A stretch of DNA of 64,000 nucleotides. Origin: Rhizobium sp. BK316 (lineage in GTDB: Bacteria; Pseudomonadota; Alphaproteobacteria; Rhizobiales; Rhizobiaceae). The stretch's first letter is position 1. The number at the start of each line of letters is the position of its first letter. The notes below the pieces were generated by a model. That model did not search any database and had not been told where the DNA came from. It saw only the letters and a program-made list of their open reading frames with translations. The DNA is taken from positions 144,195 to 208,194 of the forward strand of contig NZ_JACHZR010000008.1 in NCBI RefSeq assembly GCF_014193695.1. Direction: 5' to 3'. The position numbers and the translations under genes were made by a program. Of this stretch, positions 43,454 through 51,242 are shown one piece after another.

Positions 43454-44389
43454 GTGAATGAACTCCTGATCATTGCCGATGCGCACCTGATGACGGAACG
43501 AGGCGCCTGGCTTGAAAACCTCGCCCGGGAGCGCCGCCTTTCCGAACATACGCTCGATGCCTATGAGCGCGACACACGCCAGTTCCTGACCTTCATGACC
43601 GGTCACCTCGGCGGTCCGACGACGCTGCGCGATATCGAGGCGCTGCGCCCGGCAGACTTTCGCGCCTTTCTGGCCGCCCGGCGCAAAGAGGGCTCCGGCG
43701 CCCGCTCGGTGGCGCGCAATCTCGCCGGCATTCGCTCCTTTCTGCGTCACCTTGAAAAGAAGGGCTTGGTCAATGCGGCAGGCGCTTGCGCCGTGCGATC
43801 GCCGAAGCAGCCGAAATCTCTTCCGAAACCGCTCTCTGATAGACAGGCCATCACGGTTGTCAGCAACGATGCGCAACTCCAAGACGAGCCTTGGATCGCA
43901 GCGCGCGACGCAGCTGTCATGACGCTGCTCTATGGCTGCGGCCTGCGCATTTCCGAAGCGCTCGACCTGACACCCGCCGATATTAAGGCCGGCACGACGA
44001 CGCTGCGCATCACTGGCAAGGGCAACAAGACCCGCCTCGTGCCGCTGCTGCCCATCGTCTTCGAAGCCGTCGAGAAATACCGGCAGCTCTGCCCCATTCA
44101 TTTGGAGGACGGCGAACCGCTCTTTCGCGGCGCCCGCGGCGGCAAACTGCAGCCGGCCATCATCCAGCGCGCCATGCAGAAGCTGCGCAGTGCCTTCGGC
44201 CTGCCGGAAACGGCAACCCCGCATGCGCTTCGCCACTCCTTCGCCACCCATCTGCTGGCCGGCGGCGGCGACCTGCGCACCATCCAGGAACTGCTCGGTC
44301 ATGCGAGCCTCTCGACCACGCAGGTCTATACCGGCGTCGATGCATCAAGGCTTCTGGAGGTGTATGATAGGGCGCACCCGCGCGCGTAA
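43454..44389 (+). CDS. xerC: Site-specific tyrosine recombinase XerC
   Basis: A 311-residue tyrosine recombinase resolving chromosome dimers at dif with XerD. N-terminal SAM-like domain (LSEHTLDAYERDTRQFLTF), then the catalytic set: Arg in YGCGLRISEAL, Lys in TGKGNKTRLVPL, HALRHSFATHLL (HxxR), LGHASLSTTQVYTGV with the Tyr nucleophile. The GTG at 43454 (VNELLIIAD) is preferred over an in-frame start at 43418 by family resemblance. Position next to priA and far from integrase cargo marks it as the housekeeping XerC, not a phage integrase. Confidence 0.93.
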   Translation: MNELLIIADAHLMTERGAWLENLARERRLSEHTLDAYERDTRQFLTFMTGHLGGPTTLRDIEALRPADFRAFLAARRKEGSGARSVARNLAGIRSFLRHLEKKGLVNAAGACAVRSPKQPKSLPKPLSDRQAITVVSNDAQLQDEPWIAARDAAVMTLLYGCGLRISEALDLTPADIKAGTTTLRITGKGNKTRLVPLLPIVFEAVEKYRQLCPIHLEDGEPLFRGARGGKLQPAIIQRAMQKLRSAFGLPETATPHALRHSFATHLLAGGGDLRTIQELLGHASLSTTQVYTGVDASRLLEVYDRAHPRA

Positions 44390-44419
44390 CCATTCGTTAA
44401 CGCTGTCTCTTAAAGGAAT

Positions 44420-45553
44420 ATGCGCAAGCCCGGCTTAGAGCATGAGGTTCGAAGCACAAGTGACCGGATTACCAGCATGACGATCTCCATCGGCCACCGG
44501 ACTTTCCATATCGCGCAGCCCGGCAATATCCTGCTCTGGCTGATCGCAGCCTTCCACATGCTGCTGGCCGCCGCATTGCTCGCCATTGTCTTTTCCGTCA
44601 CGCCGGCCGACGCCGCGGAAGACAGCTGCACCGGAAAGAACCTTCTCACCGAACTGCAGCAGAACGACCCCGCCCGTTACGCTGAAGCCGTGAAGGAAGC
44701 GGATGCAACGCCAAACGGCAAAGGCATTTTCTGGAAGATCGAAAAACCGGGTCTCAAGGCCTCCTGGCTGCTCGGCACCATGCACGTCACCGACCCGCGC
44801 GTCCTGAACCTGCCGCCCCGCACCCAGACTGCTCATGACGGCGCCGATACGATCGTCATCGAGTCCGACGAAATTCTCGATGAGAAGAAGGCGACCGCAG
44901 CGTTGCTGATGAAGCCGGATCTGATGATGTTCACGGACGGCACCACAATCGATAAGCTTCTTTCGCCTGGCGACTACAGCCGCCTCGAAACCGGGCTGAA
45001 GCAGCGCGGTATCCCGCTCTCGGCCGTTTCCCGCATGCGCCCCTGGATGATCGCAAGCGCCGTTGCACTTCCTGCCTGCGAGATCGCCCGCAAGGCAAAG
45101 GGCGTACAGTTCCTCGACCAGAAGATCGCGGCAGATGCGGCCGCCGAAGGCAAACAGGTCAAGGGTCTAGAGACCCTGGCGGAACAGCTGCAGGCCATGG
45201 CCGAACTGCCGGTCGAGTTTCATCTGAAGTCGCTGATCGAGACCCTCGAACTCGGCGGCAAGATGAACGACGTGGTCGAGACCATGACCGACATCTATCT
45301 CTCCGGCGATATCGGCATGACCATGCCCATGCTGAAGACCGTTACACCCGAGGGCAGCGATGAGGATAGTGACTACGCCGCCTTCGAGCAGCGCGTCATC
45401 CTTGACCGCAACAAGGTGATGGCTGAACGCGCCGCACCCATTCTCGCCAACGGCAATGTCTTCATGGCCGTCGGCGCCCTGCACCTTCCGGGCAAGGAGG
45501 GTGTCATCGAATTGCTGCGTCAGCAGGGCTTTACCGTTACGGCGGTCAACTGA
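44420..45553 (+). CDS. TraB/GumN family protein, exported
   Basis: A 377-residue protein of the TraB/GumN/PrgY (TIKI-like) family. A single hydrophobic segment (ILLWLIAAFHMLLAAALLAIVF) acts as signal or anchor, with a possible cut after ADAA. Family motifs are WLLGTMHVTDPRV and, near the end, MAVGALHLPGKEGVIELL, each with the conserved His. The start is uncertain: ATG 44420 has AAAGGA only two bases away; ATG 44477 has no SD but gives a more usual signal peptide, and 44440-44475 resembles a decayed dispersed rhizobial repeat. Function unknown; a metalloprotease role is suggested for the superfamily. Confidence 0.8.
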   Translation: MRKPGLEHEVRSTSDRITSMTISIGHRTFHIAQPGNILLWLIAAFHMLLAAALLAIVFSVTPADAAEDSCTGKNLLTELQQNDPARYAEAVKEADATPNGKGIFWKIEKPGLKASWLLGTMHVTDPRVLNLPPRTQTAHDGADTIVIESDEILDEKKATAALLMKPDLMMFTDGTTIDKLLSPGDYSRLETGLKQRGIPLSAVSRMRPWMIASAVALPACEIARKAKGVQFLDQKIAADAAAEGKQVKGLETLAEQLQAMAELPVEFHLKSLIETLELGGKMNDVVETMTDIYLSGDIGMTMPMLKTVTPEGSDEDSDYAAFEQRVILDRNKVMAERAAPILANGNVFMAVGALHLPGKEGVIELLRQQGFTVTAVN

Positions 45554-45565
45554 ACGGCTCGGCAC

Positions 45566-46066
45566 TTAACCGACAGTCATGCGCCGCAAGACATCGGTCT
45601 TCCAGTAAAACTGGTGAGCCAGAGCGCCAAGGACATGCGCAACAACGACGACCCAGAGAATGAGCTTCAGAACGTCGGCATGCAGCGAGCCCAATGCTTC
45701 CGCACCAAGATAGTAGACCGCGATGCCTGACACCGGCAGGGCGATCAGCAGCAGATAAAGGCTTGCATGCGCGAGCCGCGCGGCGAGCCGAAAGATTGCC
45801 GGCTCGTCTGCGGATTCAGGCGGCACGCCCTGCACGAAGCGCAGACAGAGCCTGAGGATCGTCACGAGCAGGATGGCAATGCCGACATAGGCGTGGATAT
45901 TGGCCGAAGCGATCTGTTCCGGCGAGGGCGTCCCGCCACGGCGGACAAGCCGATACCAGGTATTCATGCCATCGGGCAAAAGAAGATTATAGAGGACCAG
46001 AAGGACGGTCGCCCAGTGAAGGAAACGTTGGGAGAGGCTGTAGCCGACAACGACGCGATCATTCAT
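45566..46066 (-). CDS. Cytochrome b561 family protein
   Basis: A 166-residue four-helix membrane cytochrome. Candidate haem His residues are in QRFLHWATVLLV, SANIHAYVGIAIL, LAHASLYLLL and VVAHVLGALAHQFYWK. These proteins carry electrons between quinol and periplasmic or superoxide partners. ATG 46066 (MNDRVVVGYS) is chosen over a TTG six codons upstream. It is convergent with the TraB gene and downstream of lpdA behind a terminator. Confidence 0.9.
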   Translation of the reverse strand: MNDRVVVGYSLSQRFLHWATVLLVLYNLLLPDGMNTWYRLVRRGGTPSPEQIASANIHAYVGIAILLVTILRLCLRFVQGVPPESADEPAIFRLAARLAHASLYLLLIALPVSGIAVYYLGAEALGSLHADVLKLILWVVVVAHVLGALAHQFYWKTDVLRRMTVG

Positions 46067-46107
46067 TTTCTTGGCTTTCGTCAAATAGTTAGCGAAACTT
46101 GCCCACC

Positions 46108-46144
46108 AAATAAAAATGCCGCCCGCCCGAAGGCAAGCGGCATT
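46108..46144 (-). terminator. Terminator after lpdA
   Basis: On the reverse strand AATGCCGC/GCGGCATT forms an 8-bp stem with further GC pairing in the loop, followed by TTTATTTG. It lies 25 bases past the lpdA stop and closes the suc-lpd unit. Confidence 0.88.
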
Positions 46145-46168
46145 GTGAATGATTGCTGATATTTAATC

Positions 46169-47572
46169 TTACAGATGGATCGGCTTGAAGAAGGCAGCGA
46201 GTGCGGCTTCCTTCACGGCTTCCGACATGGTCGGGTGCGCATGGCAGGTGCGGCCGAGATCTTCTGCCGAGCCGCCGAATTCCATCAGCACGGCGATCTC
46301 GTGGATCATCTCGCCGGCGCCGAAGCCGACGATGTGGCCGCCGAGCACGCGGTCGGTTTCCTTGTCGGAGAGGATCTTGACGAAACCGTCCGTCGCCAGC
46401 ATGGCGCGGGCGCGGCCATTCGCCGAGAACGGGAACTTGCCCACCTTGTAGGCGACGCCTGCAGCCTTCAGCTCTTCCTCGGTCTTGCCGACGGAAGCGA
46501 CCTCCGGCTGCGTGTAGACGACGCTCGGAATGACGTCGTAGTTCACATGACCATGCTGACCGGCGAGGATTTCAGCGAGTGCGACACCTTCGTCTTCGGC
46601 CTTGTGCGCCAGCATCGGACCCTGGACGACGTCGCCGATCGCATAAATGCCTTCGACATTGGTCTGGAAGTGGCCGTCGATTTCGACGCGGCCGCGATTA
46701 TCGATCTTGACGCCCGCTTCTTCGAGGCCGAGGCCGGACGTATAGGGAATGCGGCCGGTCGAGATCAGAACGACATCGGCTTCGAGCGTCTGGACAGCAC
46801 CACCGGCCACCGGCTCGAAAGTCACCTTTGCGCCCTTGTCGCCCTTCTCGACGCCGGTCACCTTGGAGCTCAGTTTGATGTCGATACCCTGCTTGCCCAG
46901 CATGCGCTGGAACTGCTTGGAAACATCGCCATCCATCGCACCGAGAATCTTGTCGAGATATTCGACGACGGTAACTCTTGCGCCGAGGCGCGACCAGACC
47001 GAGCCGAGCTCGAGGCCGATGACGCCACCGCCGACGACGATCATCGTTTCCGGCACTTTTTCCAGCGCAATGGCACCAGTGGAAGATATGATGATCTTCT
47101 CATCGATATCGACCTTCACGCCCGGAATGCCGGCGACATCGGAACCCGTGGCGATGACGATGTTCTTGCCTTCGATTTCCTGAGCCGTGCCGTCTTCGGC
47201 GGTCACAGAGACCTTGCCGGCGGAGATGATCTTGCCGGTGCCATGGAAGGTGTCGATCTTGTTCTTCTTGAACAGGAAGGCAACGCCGTCGACGTTGGAC
47301 TTTACCGTCGCATCCTTGTGCGCCAGCATCTTTTCGAGATTGAGCTTCGGAGCGGCGACTTCGATGCCGAGTTCATCCATGTGATGCGTTGCATGGAACA
47401 TTTCGGAAGCGTGCAGCAGCGCCTTGGAGGGGATGCAGCCGACATTCAGGCAGGTGCCGCCATAGGTGGCGCGCTTCTCGACGACAGCGACCTTGAGGCC
47501 GAGCTGGGCAGCCTTGATTGCCGCGACATAGCCGCCGGGGCCGGTTCCGATAACAATCACATCATAGGACAT
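46169..47572 (-). CDS. lpdA: Dihydrolipoamide dehydrogenase (E3)
   Basis: A 467-residue FAD disulfide oxidoreductase that reoxidises lipoamide of the 2-oxoglutarate dehydrogenase complex with NAD+. It has FAD motif VIVIGTGPGGYVAAIKAAQL, redox pair GGTCLNVGCIPSKALL, NAD motif VVGGGVIGLELGSVWSRLG, YAIGDVV, and the C-terminal His-Glu pair in CHAHPTMSEAVKEA. It is the last gene of the mdh-suc region, after three inserted genes. Confidence 0.96.
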   Translation of the reverse strand: MSYDVIVIGTGPGGYVAAIKAAQLGLKVAVVEKRATYGGTCLNVGCIPSKALLHASEMFHATHHMDELGIEVAAPKLNLEKMLAHKDATVKSNVDGVAFLFKKNKIDTFHGTGKIISAGKVSVTAEDGTAQEIEGKNIVIATGSDVAGIPGVKVDIDEKIIISSTGAIALEKVPETMIVVGGGVIGLELGSVWSRLGARVTVVEYLDKILGAMDGDVSKQFQRMLGKQGIDIKLSSKVTGVEKGDKGAKVTFEPVAGGAVQTLEADVVLISTGRIPYTSGLGLEEAGVKIDNRGRVEIDGHFQTNVEGIYAIGDVVQGPMLAHKAEDEGVALAEILAGQHGHVNYDVIPSVVYTQPEVASVGKTEEELKAAGVAYKVGKFPFSANGRARAMLATDGFVKILSDKETDRVLGGHIVGFGAGEMIHEIAVLMEFGGSAEDLGRTCHAHPTMSEAVKEAALAAFFKPIHL

Positions 47573-47596
47573 TGCTTTTTCCCTTTACGTTATTGA

Positions 47597-48349
47597 CTAG
47601 CGCCCGCCGCTCACATTGAGGATCGCGCCTGTTATGTAGGATGCCGAAGGCGAGAGCAGGTAGACGATTGCATCGGCCACCTCCTCCGCCTGTCCGGCTC
47701 GCTTCATCGGGATCGATGAAGCCATTTCTTTTGCTCTGTCGGGCTGCCCGCCGGAGGCATGGATATCCGTCTCGATGATGCCGGGACGGATCGCGTTCAC
47801 TCTAATGCCTTCGGCCGCGACTTCCCTGGAAAGCCCGATCGTGAAGGTATCGATGGCTGCCTTGGAGGCGGCATAGTCGACATACTGTGTCGATCCGCCA
47901 ATGACAGCCGCCATGGAAGAGATATTGACGATCACGCCGCCCTGCCCGCCATGTCTGGAGGACATGCGCCGCACCGCCTCGCCGGCGCAAAGGATGGAAC
48001 CAGTCACGTTGATCCGCATCATCCGTTCGAGACGATCGGCCGACATTTCATCAACGCGCGCGGTGTTATCGACAATACCGGCATTGTTCACCAGCCCGTC
48101 CAACCGCCCAAAATGCTTGTCGACCGCCTCGAACATCGAGACGATATCGGCGCTATTGCCGACATCGCCCTTGATGGCGAACGCATCGCCGCCGGCCTTC
48201 TTGATCTCGGAAACGACGGCATTTGCCGCAGTCTCGTTCGAGGCGTAGTTCACCGCAACGCGCCAGCCATGGCGGGCGGCAACCAGGCAAGCGGCAGCAC
48301 CAATGCCGCGGCTGCCGCCGGTCACGAGCAGAACGGGTCCATCAGTCAT
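47597..48349 (-). CDS. Short-chain dehydrogenase/reductase between sucB and lpdA
   Basis: A 250-residue classical SDR: LVTGGSRGIGAA, NNAGIVD, NISSMAAVIGG (Ser), YVDYAASKAAID (YxxxK) and ASYITGAILNVSGG. ATG 48349 overlaps the previous gene's stop (ATGA). SDRs of this YgfF/FabG-like type are common; the substrate is unknown. Lies in the run between the 2-oxoglutarate dehydrogenase E2 and E3 genes. Confidence 0.88.
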   Translation of the reverse strand: MTDGPVLLVTGGSRGIGAAACLVAARHGWRVAVNYASNETAANAVVSEIKKAGGDAFAIKGDVGNSADIVSMFEAVDKHFGRLDGLVNNAGIVDNTARVDEMSADRLERMMRINVTGSILCAGEAVRRMSSRHGGQGGVIVNISSMAAVIGGSTQYVDYAASKAAIDTFTIGLSREVAAEGIRVNAIRPGIIETDIHASGGQPDRAKEMASSIPMKRAGQAEEVADAIVYLLSPSASYITGAILNVSGGR

Positions 48350-48873
48350 TGTGCGCATCCTTTGAAATCGAGGACATCCCACGGCGCGACCTTTGCCTTG
48401 CCGTCACCCCAAGCCGAAGACTGGTGGATTGCCGGGCCGAGGCCGGGAAAGACGATCTTTTCCGCCGCCGGGCTGTCACCGGACTGCAAATTATCCAGCC
48501 CGCCACTGGCGCTTGCGCGATAAACGAAGCCCTGCCAGACCATGCAGGCCTCGAGATCGGCGCCGGTGACATCGCCATCCGGGCAGTTGAACATCACCAT
48601 GCCCATGGTCCGCTCCGGATCGTCGGAGGACATCACATAGCCATTCATGACGACAGGGCTCTTCAACGCGCTGAGCTTGAATTGATGGGTCGAGCTCATG
48701 GCCTCGGAGGTAATCGGCGAGAAGCGCAGTTCATAGGCACCGTCACGATCTCCATAGATCGCGCTGGCCTGCTTGCACTCGGCAGCGATGGCGGAAACCG
48801 GCGCACAGGATAGTGCGGCGATGACGATCGCTGCCAGCCCTTTCCGCTTCGTCGCCTTATGCTCCCCACTCAT
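48346..48873 (-). CDS. Exported protein of unknown function
   Basis: A 175-residue protein with a signal peptide (KRKGLAAIVIAALSCAPVSA, cleavage near AIAA). The mature part has four Cys spaced for two disulfides (AECKQAS, FNCPDG, EACMVW, KGCAQ). No family recognised. ATG overlaps the DUF4241 gene stop and its own stop overlaps the SDR start, so the three are translationally coupled. Probably periplasmic. Confidence 0.75.
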   Translation of the reverse strand: MSGEHKATKRKGLAAIVIAALSCAPVSAIAAECKQASAIYGDRDGAYELRFSPITSEAMSSTHQFKLSALKSPVVMNGYVMSSDDPERTMGMVMFNCPDGDVTGADLEACMVWQGFVYRASASGGLDNLQSGDSPAAEKIVFPGLGPAIHQSSAWGDGKAKVAPWDVLDFKGCAQ

Positions 48874-49613
48874 TGCAAGTTCGGCTTTCTGCGCCCGTCG
48901 GCGTTTTCGATGACCTGGAAATCCGTCAGCAGCACCAGTGGATGCTCGTCCTTGTCCATGCCCCAGAACACTGGATAGAAGCCGTCGCCCGAGCCGCTCC
49001 AGAAGATCGCGACATTACCCTTCTTGCCGGCCATTGGCCGGTGCAGGGCATAGACACCCTTGTTGGCATCAAGCTCCGGAGCGAGCACGTCGTCATAGTA
49101 ATTCACATCGGAACCGGGCTTCTGTGCCTGCACCTGCTGCTCGCGCTCCCCGATCAGATTGAGCGTATCGGCATCCATGTAGCTGCCGAGGCCGGCATCG
49201 ACCGGATAACCGAACATCTCGTCATCCTTGAGCGTCACGATATCCTGACCCGGAACGGTCGCAAGCTCCCAGTGATCGGGCTTGCCCTCGCCGAAACGCA
49301 TGCTGGCAGCGGCAACACGACCGAAAGCCTCATAGAGCCGCACCGGATAGTCGCCGGCCGGAATGGTTTTTGCGAAGGCCGGCCGGTCCGGCTGCGCCAG
49401 CGGATCGGCGGCAACGATATGACCCGAGGTGAGCTCGACATTCCCCATATCGACCGTCTTGAGAGAGCGTGCGGAAAGCTCCGCATCGCTGAGCGACACA
49501 AGGTCGAAATTGCTGCTCGCCTTGTTCACGTCGAAAGCGAGAGCCGAGACCGGAATGAAGGCAACCGTGGCGCAGAAAACTGCGCCCGCCGCTCGCATGA
49601 TCCGGTCTCGCAT
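48870..49613 (-). CDS. Exported DUF4241 protein
   Basis: A 247-residue protein with a signal peptide ending SALA. The body matches DUF4241 features: AGDYPVRLYEAFGRVAAASMRF, FGYPVDAGLGSYMD and NVAIFWSGSGDGFYPVFWGMD. Biochemical role is unknown. It starts 15 bases after sucB and overlaps the next gene by four bases, so it seems part of the suc transcript. Confidence 0.82.
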   Translation of the reverse strand: MRDRIMRAAGAVFCATVAFIPVSALAFDVNKASSNFDLVSLSDAELSARSLKTVDMGNVELTSGHIVAADPLAQPDRPAFAKTIPAGDYPVRLYEAFGRVAAASMRFGEGKPDHWELATVPGQDIVTLKDDEMFGYPVDAGLGSYMDADTLNLIGEREQQVQAQKPGSDVNYYDDVLAPELDANKGVYALHRPMAGKKGNVAIFWSGSGDGFYPVFWGMDKDEHPLVLLTDFQVIENADGRRKPNLQ

Positions 49614-49628
49614 GGCAGATCGCTCCGC

Positions 49629-50876
49629 TTAGAGGTCCAGAACCAGACGTTCCGGATCTTCCAGGCTTTCCTTGACGCGCACGAGGAAGGTCACGGCTTC
49701 CTTGCCGTCGACGATACGGTGGTCGTAGGAGAGCGCAAGATACATCATCGGGCGGATAACGACCTGACCGCCGATGGCGACCGGACGCTCTTGGATCTTG
49801 TGCATGCCGAGAATGCCCGACTGCGGTGCGTTGAGGATCGGCGAGGACATCAGCGAGCCGTAGACACCACCATTGGTGATGGTGAAGGTGCCGCCTTGCA
49901 TCTCTGCCATGGAGAGCGAGCCGTCACGGGCTGCCTTGGCGAGGCGGCCGAGTTCCTTCTCGATTTCCGCGATCGACATCTGGTCAGCATCACGGATGAC
50001 GGGAACGACGAGGCCCTTGTCCGTACCGACGGCCATGCCAACGTGGCAGTAGTTCTTGTAGATGATATCGGTGCCATCGATTTCAGCGTTGACGGCCGGC
50101 AGTTCCTTCAGGGCGTGCGTGACCGCCTTGGTGAAGAAGCCCATGAAGCCGAGCTTCACGCCATGCTTCTTCTCGAAGACATCCTTGTACTTGTTGCGCA
50201 GGTCCATGACGGCCTTCATGTCCACCTCGTTATAGGTGGTCAGCATGGCAGCCGTGTTCTGCGCATCCTTGAGACGCTTAGCAATCGTCTGGCGCAGGCG
50301 CGTCATCTTCACACGCTCTTCGCGGCCGGCGTCCTCGACCGTCGACGGACCGCGCGGAGCAGCAGGGGCTGCCGGTGCGGCGGCCGGAGCCGCTGCAGCC
50401 TTGGCGACAGCGGCGATGACATCGCCCTTCAGGACCTGGCCGCGTTTGCCAGAGCCATCGACTTGATCGACCGAGAGGTTGTTTTCTGCGAGCATCTTTG
50501 CCGCAGCCGGAGCCGGCGGCATGGAGGATACGGAGGCGGCCGACGCAGCAGCGGCAGCAACCGGAGCAGCTGGCATCGGAGCCGGTGCAGCAGGCGCTGC
50601 GGCCGGGGCAGCGGCAGCCGGAGCCGCGGCGGCGCCTGCGCCTGCCGCGATCTGGCCGAGAAGCGCACCGAGGCCAACGGTCTCGCCAGCCTGCGCAACG
50701 ATTTCCGAAAGCGTGCCGGAAGCCGGAGCAGGAACTTCGATGGTCACCTTGTCGGTTTCAAGCTCGAGAATGGGCTCGTCGGCCTTCACGGCATCGCCGA
50801 CCTTCTTGAACCAGGTGCCGACGGTTGCCTCGCTGACGGATTCACCGAGTGTTGGAACGCGGATTTCTGTGGCCAT
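49629..50876 (-). CDS. sucB: 2-oxoglutarate dehydrogenase E2, dihydrolipoamide succinyltransferase
   Basis: A 415-residue E2 core. N-terminal lipoyl domain with the modified Lys in ELETDKVTIEVPAP (about residue 43), an Ala/Pro-rich linker (about 80-115), a peripheral-subunit-binding domain (AAKMLAENNLSVDQVDGSGK), a second linker, and the catalytic domain ending in SYDHRIVDGKEAVTFL. Transfers succinyl to CoA. One lipoyl domain only, as usual for SucB. Confidence 0.96.
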   Translation of the reverse strand: MATEIRVPTLGESVSEATVGTWFKKVGDAVKADEPILELETDKVTIEVPAPASGTLSEIVAQAGETVGLGALLGQIAAGAGAAAAPAAAAPAAAPAAPAPMPAAPVAAAAASAASVSSMPPAPAAAKMLAENNLSVDQVDGSGKRGQVLKGDVIAAVAKAAAAPAAAPAAPAAPRGPSTVEDAGREERVKMTRLRQTIAKRLKDAQNTAAMLTTYNEVDMKAVMDLRNKYKDVFEKKHGVKLGFMGFFTKAVTHALKELPAVNAEIDGTDIIYKNYCHVGMAVGTDKGLVVPVIRDADQMSIAEIEKELGRLAKAARDGSLSMAEMQGGTFTITNGGVYGSLMSSPILNAPQSGILGMHKIQERPVAIGGQVVIRPMMYLALSYDHRIVDGKEAVTFLVRVKESLEDPERLVLDL

Positions 50877-50907
50877 TGTTCAAATCCTGATTGTGCTTGT
50901 TATCGTG

Positions 50908-51225
50908 TTAGATGGCGGTCCCGGCCTGCGGCCGGAGAATGATTGAGGGCATTGGCGAGACATCGAAACGAAAACCGAAGCCGGACGTGATGATCGGGTC
51001 GGCATCGGCAAGCGCCTTGGCTGCCGCCTGATCCGCAACCTCGACGATGGCGATGCCGAAAGCCCCTCCAGCCTCGAAAACGGGACCGACGGCAATCGCC
51101 GATCCCGCAAGGGCTTTCTGGTGCCAATATTCGGCATGGCGCTTCATCGCCGCCATTTCCTCCCCGGTCCCGTCATGCGGGAATGTGGGGCGCGGCGGCA
51201 CAAGTCTCATGAAGAAATATGCCAT
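50908..51225 (-). CDS. YciI-like protein between sucA and sucB
   Basis: A 105-residue ferredoxin-like-fold protein of the YciI family: MAYFFMRLVPPRPTFPHDGT, the conserved His in MKRHAEYWHQKALAG, and the DADPIITSGFGF segment. AAGGGGAAG precedes the ATG. It lies 17 bases after sucA and 31 bases before sucB, so it is co-transcribed with the 2-oxoglutarate dehydrogenase genes. Function unknown; some relatives are small hydrolases or dehalogenase-like enzymes. Confidence 0.82.
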   Translation of the reverse strand: MAYFFMRLVPPRPTFPHDGTGEEMAAMKRHAEYWHQKALAGSAIAVGPVFEAGGAFGIAIVEVADQAAAKALADADPIITSGFGFRFDVSPMPSIILRPQAGTAI

Positions 51226-51242
51226 CGCGCTTCCCCTTTTTG

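Noticed and set aside
44435..44475. Sequence similar to a dispersed rhizobial palindromic repeat at the 5' end of the TraB-family gene
   Set aside because: Only the first part matches from memory and no clear dyad remains; used only as a caution about the start codon.
46175..47596. A 473-codon rightward open frame opposite lpdA
   Set aside because: Mirror of lpdA with no ribosome-binding site or recognisable domain.
48873..50942. A 689-codon rightward open frame opposite sucB and the DUF4241 gene
   Set aside because: It is antisense to well-supported genes, has low-complexity His/Arg/Gly-rich sequence and no family motif; GC-rich codon bias leaves such antisense frames open.
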